DNA of 36,399 nt from NCBI GenBank assembly GCA_017519045.1, contig JAFWTC010000003.1:1-36399 (forward strand), in the 5' to 3' direction. The translations under genes and the position numbers were made by a program. Positions 8,246-16,615 of the stretch are shown here, one piece after another. Origin of the DNA: Candidatus Methanomethylophilaceae archaeon (GTDB lineage: Archaea; Thermoplasmatota; Thermoplasmata; Methanomassiliicoccales; Methanomethylophilaceae). Below the pieces are notes generated by a model, which had not been told where the DNA came from, did no database searches, and saw only the letters and a list, made by a program, of their open reading frames with translations. Position 1 is the first letter of the stretch; every line of letters begins with the position of its first letter.

Positions 8246-10326
8246 TCCTCAGTCCTGCTGAGAACCATTGCGTCAGCAAGGGCGGACGCGGCTGACTCCA
8301 AGCCGTACATGCCCAAGAATCCGTCCATCGGTACGCAGAACCTGCAGTCCAACACCCTCAGGGATTCGGAATCGGTGACCATCAGGTCCACCCCGTCTCC
8401 TTCAAACGAATCCAATATCGATTGCTCCGTGCAATCCGTGCGTATTTCGTTGCAGCCGGCCGCCGGGATGCTTTTCCTCTTGCTATTAGTGCTGCCGAAT
8501 GCGACAAACGCTATTTCCATCCCCAGATCACGCATCAAGTCGCAGAGCCATCCCACGTCGCGAGGGGCCCTGAAATACATGGCTGCACGTGTCCCTTCCA
8601 GACGTGGGCGATTCCTAGCGACCAGCTAGGCGTATTTCTCCTTCAGATTTTCCACAGCGGCCGTCGCGTCCTTCCCGAGTTCCTCGCCTAGGTATGCCAC
8701 CCATTCACACGTCTTCTCGAAACCGATGGGCGCGGGAACCTCGAGCATCCTTATTCCGAACCTGTCCTCCACCTCTTTCCCGAGGACCTTGGCCAACCCC
8801 ACGTTGGACATCATGAGGTTCACTGATCCTCTGCGGAGATTGCGAATGTCGTCCAGGTCGCACCCTCCGATGAACATGCAGTTCACCCTCAGGCCGAACA
8901 AGTCCAGGAGATCCTGCATGGACTTCATCTTGTCCTTGTAGCTGAGCTTCATAAAGGACATTCCAAGCACGTTCACCATGGACGGGTCCGGCTGCACGTC
9001 GAGACGTACGTACCTGAGAAGGGCGACGGACGCCATGTAGAGCCCCTCCCCCATATGGCCGGTCATGTTGCCGTCGCACGGCACTAGTGTCACCGTCACC
9101 CCGGAATGGGATGACTCGGCCTCCTCGACCGCGGACTCCACATCGTCCCCCATTATCCCGGCCATGCAGGTGGTCACCACCATGATGTCTTCGGATCCGT
9201 CTCCTATCATCTCATCAAGCTTCGCCCTAAGGACGCGGACTCCTCCGAAAATCGAGTCCATGTCGCGAAGCCCGGTACAGTGCATCTTGGCTCCTGACGG
9301 CGTGAAATCCAGGGTGCGCTCTGAAGCGTCGCTGCTGAACATGCGGTCATGGAAAGACGAGAAAATGTAAGCACAACTGTCCGGCGAATGGAGCAATATG
9401 TCGATTCCTCTGACGTAATAGCCGATATCCACGGCGCCGGCTGCAGAACAGGTCTCCAGCGCTCTGCCGACCTTCATAGGGCTGCGGATGCGGCCCCTTG
9501 CTGGAAGAGGCTGTGCGGGACGCTCGCCTCTCGCTATGGCAGCCATCCCCTCCTCGTCCAACGGATGCGGAGGATGCATGCGCTGTCTGTCATCAGAACA
9601 TGATACTATTGCTTCCGCAACAGCCCTGACCGCCTCGCAAACGTCCGAATCTGGGAAAAGCACACCCAGTGGCTCATTCATACGCTCGCATTCGGCAACA
9701 AGCCTAGAACGAGGAATCCATGAAACCACTGGCAGCTTCACAGCCTCGGCGAAAGCCGATACCATCTTGACCTCAGCTTCCCCGCCCCTGAGATTGGCTA
9801 CGATGCCAACGATTCTCCTCTCTGTGCCGGACAGGGCCAATATGCCCCGTAGTATATTGTTGCAAGCAAACAACGACATGAACTCCCCAGACGTAACCAA
9901 TACGATTCCATCGGAACGATCTGGACGCATAGGTATGGCAAAACCGCCACATACAACGTCTCCTAGGACATCGTACACCAAGAAATCAGGGTTTGATTCC
10001 ATAATTCTGGCATCACGCATGATACCAAAAGCCGTGATGATACCTTTCCCGGCACAGCCGATGCCAGGCTCTGGACCTCCTGATTCGATACACAATACCC
10101 CTCCCTTGCCTACGACGGATATTTTGTCTGGTTCACCTACTCCCTTACGAACTAGATCCAAGACAGTCTCCTGACTCCCATCCGGCAGCAATAGACGGGT
10201 TGAGTCATGCTTCGGATCGCAGCCTACGTGTACGGTACGACCTCTGGAAGCTAGAAAGAAGGACGTGTTGGAGGATACAGTCGACTTTCCTATACCGCCC
10301 TTCCCGTAGAATGCAACCCTGAACAT
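8227..10326 (-). CDS. NifH-nitrogenase component 1 fusion with in-frame TAG (probable pyrrolysine)
   Basis: 699 residues if TAG at 8628-8626 (codon 567) is read through. Residues 1 to about 260 are a NifH/BchL/CfbC-type reductase: P-loop GKGGIGKS, GCDPKHDST, GPEPGIGCAGKG (Cys91) and YDVLGDVVCGGFAIP (Cys126), both [4Fe-4S] ligands kept. From about 284 on is a component 1 domain with the three cluster Cys: ETCSAAG (293), SPDSC (318) and TTCMAGIMGDD (387). The TAG falls between ENLKEKYA and LVARNRPRLEGTRAAMYF, and the downstream part (GMEIAFVAFGS, GVDLMVTDS, CVPMDGFLGMYG) completes the fold in the same frame. Without readthrough, codons 583-699 would be an orphan 117-residue ORF from 8580. ATG 10326 is preferred over TTG 10335 (AAGGA 9 nt upstream). 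No CGA occurs in frame. Electron donor and catalyst are thus on one chain; substrate unknown. Confidence 0.85.
8626..8628 (-). other. In-frame amber (TAG) codon, candidate pyrrolysine site
   Basis: The codon lies between GCC and CTG in the frame of the NifH-fusion gene. Conserved component 1 sequence continues without a frameshift on both sides. No gene in the window ends in TAG, in line with TAG being a sense codon (pyrrolysine) as known in Methanomassiliicoccales. A nonsense mutation or two separate genes remain possible, but the 16 codons between TAG and the next ATG look like family sequence (RPRLEGTRAAMYF). Confidence 0.75.
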
Positions 10327-10397
10327 AAGGAACAATCCTTCGACGGCGGCAATGCCTCTGTCGTCGACCTAAGATAAATTAATATTATGTAAAAGAT

Positions 10398-10414
10398 TTG
10401 GATGTTACATCCAA
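10398..10414. promoter_or_regulatory. Operator-like palindrome in the nif-like / ABC transporter divergent region
   Basis: TTGGATG-TTA-CATCCAA, a perfect 7-bp inverted repeat, ends on the first base of the chosen permease start codon. A TATA-like TTAATATTATGT at 10379-10390 lies about 29 bp before that ATG, so the permease mRNA is probably leaderless and the palindrome would cover its start site. The whole divergent gap to the NifH-fusion gene is 87 bp, and a minus-strand TATA (AATTTATC) is near 10375. The same motif recurs at 13600 and 34129. It probably binds a ligand- or metal-responsive repressor. Confidence 0.65.
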
Positions 10415-11478
10415 TGTCCAAGTCCGACGTGCCAATCCCGAAATCGCAGTCCGATCTGGACGACATGATGCGGCAGAAAAGATCGAAGTCCCTCTTCACC
10501 ATCGTCATGTTATGCCTAGCCATCCTGGTCATCTTCTTCTGCAGTTTATTCGTTGGATATGCGCAGATAACTCCGCAGGATGTAATCCACATTTGGATGG
10601 GAGACGGCAGCTGGCAGAACACTTACATCATTAACCAGATCAGGATGCCCCGCGTCGCATGCGCCGCCGTGGTAGGTGCGGGTCTGGCCGTCGCAGGCAT
10701 GGCCATGCAGGCCCTGTTCAAGAACCCGTTGGCTTCACCTTCTGTGCTGGGAATCTCCAGCGGAGCTGCTTTTGGTGCCAACCTCTGTATCGCCTTCGGC
10801 ATCGGAGCCGTTTTCGGCTCGTTTTCAATATCGGTCATGGCATTCATTTGTTGTTTCGTGACTCTTCTCGTGGTGTTCGCAATCGCCACGACCAGACACG
10901 GAACCCCGACGATACTCCTGCTCTTGGCAGGGGTTGCTGTAGGATCGTTCTTTGGAGGAATGACCTCATTCCTACAATTCTTCGTAGACGATGCAGACAT
11001 CCTGCAAAGCATGGTCTACTGGGCCATGGGAAGCTTCGCCAAATGTGACTGGCTGGACTTCAAGGTAAGTCTCCTCATCGTCGGAGTCGGTGTCCTTATG
11101 ATCATGCTGGAGTCTAAAGAGCTTAACCTGATCACCTTAGGCGACGAACAGGCGAAAGCCTTGGGTGTGAATATCCCCAGGATGAGGGTGATCGTGCTCA
11201 TTGCAGATGCGCTAATCGTGGGCGGATGCGTCTCGATATCCGGCACTATCGGTTTCGTCGGCCTGATAATCCCCCACGTATTCCGTACGTTGGTGGGGCC
11301 TGACCATCGGTACCTGTCGATCATTTGCGTGCTCGCAGGGGCAATATTCCTGATGATTATGGACGTGGCCGCAAGATCGTTCTCGACCATGGACATCCCG
11401 ATAGGCGTCCTCACATCCCTGTTGGGTGCCCCCTTCTTCGTGTATATCATGAGGAAAAAGAAGAATGAGATCTGGTGA
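10414..11478 (+). CDS. ABC transporter permease, FecCD/BtuC family
   Basis: 354 residues, about nine to ten membrane helices after a charged N-terminal tail. Family motifs: RMPRVACAAVVGAGLAVAG, MQALFKNPLASPSVLGISSG, ILLLLAGVAVGSFFGG, GISGTIGFVGLIIPH-like SISGTIGFVGLIIPH, and IPIGVLTSLLGAPFFVYIM. This is the type II importer permease for corrinoids, haem or iron-siderophores. ATG 10414 is chosen because the earlier in-frame ATG (10402) lies inside the operator palindrome. It overlaps the region of the ATPase ribosome-binding site (GGTGATC spans its TGA). Divergent from the nitrogenase-like genes. Ligand cannot be told from sequence; corrinoid or chelated metal are the candidates. Confidence 0.9.
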   Translation: MSKSDVPIPKSQSDLDDMMRQKRSKSLFTIVMLCLAILVIFFCSLFVGYAQITPQDVIHIWMGDGSWQNTYIINQIRMPRVACAAVVGAGLAVAGMAMQALFKNPLASPSVLGISSGAAFGANLCIAFGIGAVFGSFSISVMAFICCFVTLLVVFAIATTRHGTPTILLLLAGVAVGSFFGGMTSFLQFFVDDADILQSMVYWAMGSFAKCDWLDFKVSLLIVGVGVLMIMLESKELNLITLGDEQAKALGVNIPRMRVIVLIADALIVGGCVSISGTIGFVGLIIPHVFRTLVGPDHRYLSIICVLAGAIFLMIMDVAARSFSTMDIPIGVLTSLLGAPFFVYIMRKKKNEIW

Positions 11479-11482
11479 TCGG

Positions 11483-12331
11483 ATGGAACTCACTGTCAAC
11501 GGATTGGACTTCAGCTACGGTTCCAAAGAGACGTTAAGGAACGTATCGTTCGAAGCTCATCAGGGCGAGGTTCTAGGCATCCTAGGCGAAAACGGATGCG
11601 GGAAGACTACCTTACTCAAATGCATCAATGCCATTCTCAAGCGCGACCGTGGCGCCATCCTGTTATCCGACTACGACCCTGCGATGTTCTCTGAAAAGAC
11701 CCTGGGGCGCGCTGAAGACGGGCGCATCGATGTGAAGGACGCAAGCACCAAAGAAATAGCGCGCACAATGGCGGTTGTTTCCCAGTCAGCTACGATCAAC
11801 TTCCCGTTCACTGTGCTTGAAACCGTCATGATGGGGCGGTACTCGAAGGGTACGACCATCGGAAACGCCTCAGAAGATGACAGAAACTTGATTTTTGACT
11901 GCCTCAGGGATGCAGGAGCACTGGAGCTCGTCCACCGTCACGTCAACGAGCTTAGCGGCGGAGAACTCAGAAGGGTGATGATAGCACGCGCGCTTGTCCA
12001 AAGTCCTTCCGCCTTACTCCTAGACGAGCCTACGCTGCATCTAGACGTCATACATCAGATAGAGCTCATGGAACTGGTCTCCGAACTCGCCAAGACTCGC
12101 AACATACTGGTCCTGATGGTGACTCACGACATGATGTTGGCCGCCCGTTACTGCGACAAGATCATAATGATGGAAAAAGGGAAAATCATTGAATCTGGAA
12201 CGACAGAGGAAGTTCTCACAGCAGAAAACCTGGACAAGGTTTTCCATGTGAAATGCAGAGTAGAAAAAAATCCGGAAATCCGTGGAACAAACGTGATTAT
12301 AATCGGAAAATCAGATAGGGATAAGAAATGA
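11483..12331 (+). CDS. ABC transporter ATP-binding protein, BtuD/FecE family
   Basis: 282 residues: Walker A GILGENGCGKTTLLK, Q-loop at VVSQSATINFPFTV, signature NELSGGELRRVMIARALVQ, Walker B ALLLDEPT with LHLD, and H-loop MVTHDM. It energises the permease encoded just upstream. ATG 11483 is chosen because a near-perfect Shine-Dalgarno GGTGATC overlaps the permease stop just before it; the ATG at 11465 would overlap the permease. It ends in TGA. The gene has more A/T at third positions (tta, aaa, ata) than the flanking housekeeping genes, in keeping with an acquired island, and no CGA. Confidence 0.92.
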   Translation: MELTVNGLDFSYGSKETLRNVSFEAHQGEVLGILGENGCGKTTLLKCINAILKRDRGAILLSDYDPAMFSEKTLGRAEDGRIDVKDASTKEIARTMAVVSQSATINFPFTVLETVMMGRYSKGTTIGNASEDDRNLIFDCLRDAGALELVHRHVNELSGGELRRVMIARALVQSPSALLLDEPTLHLDVIHQIELMELVSELAKTRNILVLMVTHDMMLAARYCDKIIMMEKGKIIESGTTEEVLTAENLDKVFHVKCRVEKNPEIRGTNVIIIGKSDRDKK

Positions 12332-12337
12332 TTAAAT

Positions 12338-12361
12338 GCGGGGAAGAGCCCCCGCGGTTTT
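12338..12361. terminator. Convergent hairpin terminator
   Basis: GCGGGG-AAGAGC-CCCCGC stem-loop (12338-12355) followed by GGTTTT, between the convergent ATPase and substrate-binding protein genes. Confidence 0.6.
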
Positions 12362-12365
12362 GGCT

Positions 12366-13598
12366 TCAAGCATCCTTGATGCGAAGCGCTTCCTTCAGAT
12401 TGAAATGTTCTTTGTCACTCGGATGGTACTCGGAGACATAGATGATGATATCAGGCTGAGCAGTCAGAATGACCTCCTCCTGAACCTCCTTGTTTCCGCT
12501 ATGTGTAACGCAGTTCTTCATATGAAACAGATCGATGAGTTCCTGAGCGAGGGTCTGAGACCCGCGAACCTTGATCTCACCAGTATTCACGTAGCAAACG
12601 GAGCGGGTGTAATCATAAGCCGACTCCTTCTTCTCAGCCTCCTGGCTGATCGCCCATAGGTTGAGCCTGATCTTGTCGACGATGCTCTGAGCCTGGTCCC
12701 CGTAACCGAGAATATGGCTGATAGCCTCGATTCCGGCAAGAATAGCAGGGAGATCGGCAACATTGAACAGGACGTCCTCCGATCCGAAGGTACTCATCTG
12801 CTCAGTGAGCCACTGGTCCGCCTCAGACCCGACAGAAGCCATGCCAAGGAAGCAAACGGTCTCTCCCTTGTCCTTGATGTCTCCGAAAACGGTCATGTAC
12901 TGGTCTTTATTAGCCAGGATATTGGTACAAGACTTCATGTATACGCCATGCCACTTCTCGGAAGGGACGCCGTACTGAACTGTGAACTTATTAGCCAAGC
13001 CGTTGTCACCGGCGCAAATCTTGTTATAAAACTCAGTAAGCACAGCCTCATTGTAATCTGTATATTCAGTGCCGTGAGCAGTCGCCATGATCGTATAAAT
13101 AGTGGAAGCAAAAGATGCAGCACATATGATGCGGTCAGGCAACTTCTCGAAGACCACGGGCTTATGAGTGTACACCTTGCTCGTGTCCTCTAAAGTGCTG
13201 GAGACCACCAAACGGCCCTGACTGTCGTAGGATACAAGAGAATCGTAAGCAAGGAAACTCTTAGGAACGTCGGATAGCTTGTACTTGGAGTAATCCATAT
13301 CCTCTCCATAGATGGTCTTGTACCAGTAATCGGCAACACGAAGAACGTACGCGCTCCCAGTCATGTTTGAAGAGGAGGTATTAGTCAGAACGGGGTTCCA
13401 ACTAGACCAACCTTTAGCCGGATCAATCGGATAGTACTGCTTTGAAATCTTTGATGCTGGCTGGTCATTCCCGCCATTCGGGCCATCGTTCCCGCCGTTA
13501 TCAGAAGAGCTACCGTTTCCCAAAGCTAGGAAAGCGGCGACACCCGCAACCGCAACGATAGCTACCACCGCGATAGCGATATAGACTTTATTGTCCAT
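12366..13598 (-). CDS. ABC transporter substrate-binding protein (BtuF/FecB-like, membrane anchored)
   Basis: 410 residues. An N-terminal membrane anchor (MDNKVYIAIAVVAIVAVAG), a Gly/Asn/Ser-rich linker (residues about 28-47), then a helical-backbone type III binding fold: KPVVFEKLPDRIICAASFA in the first lobe, LGMASVGSEADQWL, NVADLPAILAGIEAISHILGYGDQAQSIVDKIRLNLW as the linking helix, and ILTAQPDIIIYVSEYHPSD near the end. There is no lipobox, so it is held by the uncleaved helix outside the cell. ATG 13598 is preferred over the upstream ATG because it lies under the operator at 13597-13619 with a TATA-like TTTTAATAATA about 25 bp upstream (leaderless). It is convergent with its permease/ATPase operon. 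Ligand unknown. Confidence 0.87.
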   Translation of the reverse strand: MDNKVYIAIAVVAIVAVAGVAAFLALGNGSSSDNGGNDGPNGGNDQPASKISKQYYPIDPAKGWSSWNPVLTNTSSSNMTGSAYVLRVADYWYKTIYGEDMDYSKYKLSDVPKSFLAYDSLVSYDSQGRLVVSSTLEDTSKVYTHKPVVFEKLPDRIICAASFASTIYTIMATAHGTEYTDYNEAVLTEFYNKICAGDNGLANKFTVQYGVPSEKWHGVYMKSCTNILANKDQYMTVFGDIKDKGETVCFLGMASVGSEADQWLTEQMSTFGSEDVLFNVADLPAILAGIEAISHILGYGDQAQSIVDKIRLNLWAISQEAEKKESAYDYTRSVCYVNTGEIKVRGSQTLAQELIDLFHMKNCVTHSGNKEVQEEVILTAQPDIIIYVSEYHPSDKEHFNLKEALRIKDA

Positions 13599-13619
13599 AT
13601 TGGAGCATACATCCAATAT
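13597..13619. promoter_or_regulatory. Second copy of the operator-like palindrome, at the binding-protein start
   Basis: Perfect 8-bp arms ATATTGGA / TCCAATAT with a 7-nt centre. The core TTGGAGCATACATCCAA (13600-13616) matches the site at 10398 at 13 of 17 positions. It overlaps the start codon of the substrate-binding gene, downstream of a minus-strand TATA near 13623. A shorter inverted repeat AATCCA-TT-TGGATT follows at about 13637-13650. Confidence 0.65.
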
Positions 13620-13781
13620 TATTAAAATGAAACGGGAATCCATTTGGATTTCAAACTAACTCATGGCTTTTTTTCTTCTCAAGAGAATCGTTCGCTCAGA
13701 ATCCTGTCAAAATACCGAGAAAGTGAATGCCCAACAGATGACTTCACAATTATTCAGATAACCATCATAAACGTGGAACGT

Positions 13782-14699
13782 ATGCGCCAGAACATGCGCG
13801 GATCGTCCGAAGCCTACCTGGAGAAGGCGCTCTCCGAATACAACGAGGCTGTCAACGCCCTGGAGCCCGGAGGGGACTCCGAAGAGCTTCTGGAAGCCTA
13901 CGTCAACCGGGGCCGGGTGCTGTCGATGCTGGAGCATTACACGTCGGCCATGGACGACCTTGAGACCGCATCGGAGATGGCGTCCAGGATCGGGGCGGAC
14001 GACGGCACGTACGTCAAGATGTACGCCGCCCTGGGGGAGCTCTCGGACCGCTTCGGCATGGATCCCGTGAAGCCTCTCGCCAAGGCCGCGGCCCGCCTCG
14101 GGCCCGTAGGCCCTGCGTCCCGCCATTTCGACATGCGCGGGCTCGTCCGCACCTGCATCTCCTCCGCGGAGATCCTCATGGACGCCGACGACTACGTGAC
14201 GTGCATGCCGTTCCTGGAGAAGGCAGAAGCCTGCACCGCATCCAAGATGGACACGTGGTCCCTGAACCGCAGGATGGAGATCCTGAGCCTTCTCGGAGAG
14301 GTCCGCTCGGAGACCGGGGACCCGGAAGGCGCCGAGGAGGCTTACGGGGAGGCGGCCGGCATCGGGGAGTCCCTCATGAGGAAGAACTCCCTGGAGGACC
14401 TGGAGCTTCTCGCCGCGACCTACATGGCCAAGGCCGAGTGCGATCTGGACCTGGGGATGCTGGACATGTTCGTGTCCGACTCCGACAAGGCGATACTGGT
14501 CATCAGGGAAATGAGGGAGCTCGGCCTGATCGACAGCGTCGCGGAGGCGTCGGACATCTGCCACAACGTGTCGTCGGAGCTCATGAAGGCCGGAAGGACG
14601 GAGGAGGCCGAGTCCTACCTGATGAAGGCGCTCAGCCTTTCGATGGACGAGGCCAAGCGCTTCTCCGGCGGCGGGGACGGCGATGGGGAAGACTTCTGA
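13782..14699 (+). CDS. TPR-like repeat protein
   Basis: 305 residues of helical repeats: EAYLEKALSEYNEAVNALEPG, LLEAYVNRGRVLSMLEHYTSAMDDL, SLNRRMEILSLLGEVRSETGDPEGAEEAY, and ELMKAGRTEEAESYLMKALSLS, ending in an acidic Gly-rich tail. It is probably a protein-protein scaffold; no enzyme domain. The ORF is open upstream to 13644, but that part is AT-rich, unlike the protein, and contains an in-frame CGA, so ATG 13782 is chosen; a TATA-like AATTATTC lies about 30 bp before it. Its last 17 nt overlap the helicase start, so the two are probably co-translated. It ends in TGA. Confidence 0.75.
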   Translation: MRQNMRGSSEAYLEKALSEYNEAVNALEPGGDSEELLEAYVNRGRVLSMLEHYTSAMDDLETASEMASRIGADDGTYVKMYAALGELSDRFGMDPVKPLAKAAARLGPVGPASRHFDMRGLVRTCISSAEILMDADDYVTCMPFLEKAEACTASKMDTWSLNRRMEILSLLGEVRSETGDPEGAEEAYGEAAGIGESLMRKNSLEDLELLAATYMAKAECDLDLGMLDMFVSDSDKAILVIREMRELGLIDSVAEASDICHNVSSELMKAGRTEEAESYLMKALSLSMDEAKRFSGGGDGDGEDF

Positions 14700-16578
14700 G
14701 CACCCTTTCATGCCGTACGTCCCCCGCGGATGCCAGGACGACATCATCAAGGACATCGCGAGGACCTTGGACGAGGGACGCCACATCGTTCTGGAGTCTG
14801 GCACCGGTACTGGTAAGACTATAGTGTCATTGGCCGGGGCGCTGGAGCATGCCAAGCCGCGCGGGAAGAGGATAGTCTACGCCACCAGGACGGTGAGCCA
14901 GAGCGACCAGGTGATGAGGGAGCTCAAAGCGATCCGCGGGATTTCCGAAGTCTCCGGCATCGTCGTCACCGGACGCGGGAGGTCATGTCCCAAGATGCGC
15001 GGGATCCAGGGGATGGACTCCATACCTCCCCACGTCCAATACGCCATGTGCCAGGAGATGAGAAGGACGGGAAGATGCGGAATGGGCCAGTCCCCGGACC
15101 CGGCACTCATGGCGCGCCTCTGCGACGAGGAGTTCCCGACGTCCGGGGAATTCGACAGGATCTGTTCTGAGCAGGGGCTGTGCCCTTACGAGGCCAGGAG
15201 GTCGATGCTGGGCAGGACCGACGTCGTGGCCGTGCCCTACGCCTACGTGCTGTCCAAGGAGATAAGGGACTACTTCCTCGCCGGCGTTTCGGACGGGGAT
15301 CCGGGCGGCATGACCCTGATCATAGACGAGGCGCACAACTTCGCCGAGCACGCCAGGGAGTTCGAGAGCTTCGCCATAGACTCGAAACTCGTGAAGTCGG
15401 CAATGGAATCATGCAAGGACGACATGGAGGTCATGCCCGGCATCTCCCTGAAGGGATTCATCGGAACCTTCTGGGACCGCGTCCGCTCCGAGTCCATGGA
15501 AAACATAGGCCTGGGCCAGAGCGAGCACATGTTCAGGAAGGAAGGGCCGGAGACTTGGCTCATGGAAAGGTTCTCGATGGACCGCTACAAACTGGATATC
15601 GCCGTATCCCGCATGGCGGAGATCGGAGAAGCCGAGACCGCGGCGATGATAGAGGGAGGCAAGCCGGGAGCGTCCCCGATAGAGCTTCTCGGCGTGAAGC
15701 TGAAACTGTGGTGCGACGGCGCCTCGGAGCGCTATGTTAGATCCGTCCGCGTGGACTCGGACGGCGAATACCTGCGCGCCGCATGCATAGACATAGCCGA
15801 CGTGTCCGATTTCCTCAGATCAGTCCCGGGCGCCGTCCACATGTCCGGGACGCTGCATCCCCTCGACCAGTACGCCAGGGTCCTGGGGCTTCCGGACACC
15901 GCCAGATGCCGCACGTATCCGTCTCCGTTCCCGCCGGAGAACCGCAAGGTCATATACTCCACGAAGGTCACGACCAGGTACTCCGTGCTCAAGAACGATC
16001 CGACCATGACGGACAGGATCTGCGATTCCATCGTACGTCTCTGCGAAGCGTCTTCGGACAACACCATGGTCTTCTTCACATCCTACTCCGCCCTGAGGAC
16101 GTTCCGCCCTAGGATCGAGAAGCACGTGTCCAGACCCTCCTATTGGGAGGACGGCGACGCCAAATCCACCTTGAAGAGCCTGAAGGAATTCAAAAGCAAA
16201 AAGGGAGGCGTGTTCTTCTCGGTCATCGGAGGCTCGGTCGCCGAAGGCATCGACTTCCCTGGAGACGAGCTGAGGTTCGTCATCATCGTCGGGATACCGT
16301 ACACGCCGCCGTCCTGCGAGCTGGATGCGGTCTCGAGGAAGCTGGACGAGCGCTACGGGGAAGGGAAGGGCTGGGCGTACGCCAGCGAGGTCCCCGCGGT
16401 GAGGCGCATGAACCAGGCCATAGGACGCATGATCAGGACGGAGACCGACTCCGGCCTCGCCGTGATCCTGGACAGCCGGGCATATCGCTACGAGAGGGAC
16501 CTGGACGCGGTCCCGTCGGACGACCCCATGTCCTATGCAAGGAGATTCTTCTCCCGCCGCAGGCACCTAAGGACCCGA
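14683..16578 (+). CDS. XPD/Rad3-type (DEAD_2) ATP-dependent helicase 1, ends at a CGA codon
   Basis: 631 residues. Superfamily 2 motifs: YVPRGCQDDIIKDI (Q-like), Walker A LESGTGTGKT, Ia YATRTVSQSDQ, Walker B LIIDEAHNF, motif III VHMSGTLHPLDQYA, motif V FFSVIGGSVAEGIDFPG, motif VI NQAIGRMIRTETDSG. Several Cys between Ia and II (RSCPKM, AMCQE, GRCGM, LCPYEA) fit the XPD [4Fe-4S] domain. It ends RRFFSRRRHLRT then CGA 16576-16578, matching its paralogue's end (RFFIRR, TGA). With Arg at CGA the frame would add 109 codons running out of frame through the first 290 nt of helicase 2 and its promoter. No other CGA in 631 codons. Role: DNA repair or processing helicase, 5'-3' by family. Confidence 0.88.
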
Positions 16579-16587
16579 CGGGATAAC

Positions 16588-16595
16588 GTTATAAC
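16588..16595 (+). promoter_or_regulatory. TATA box of helicase 2
   Basis: GTTATAAC, centred 25 bp before the helicase 2 ATG (16616), fits a leaderless transcript. It lies just after the CGA that ends helicase 1, which supports this stretch being intergenic. Confidence 0.55.
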
Positions 16596-16615
16596 CGTCC
16601 CGCCGATGAGCATGC

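Noticed and set aside
8227-8580. Separate small gene of 117 residues after the NifH fusion
   Set aside because: It lacks a start context, is the missing C-terminus of the component 1 domain, and the 16 codons between TAG and its ATG also fit the family.
6980-10326. True molybdenum nitrogenase (nifHDK)
   Set aside because: The partner subunit lacks two of the three cluster Cys, no typical FeMo-co Cys/His pattern was recognised, and nifB/E/N are not nearby.
13644-13781. Longer TPR protein starting at TTG 13644
   Set aside because: The segment is AT-rich, contains an in-frame CGA and the presumed promoter, and does not look like TPR sequence.
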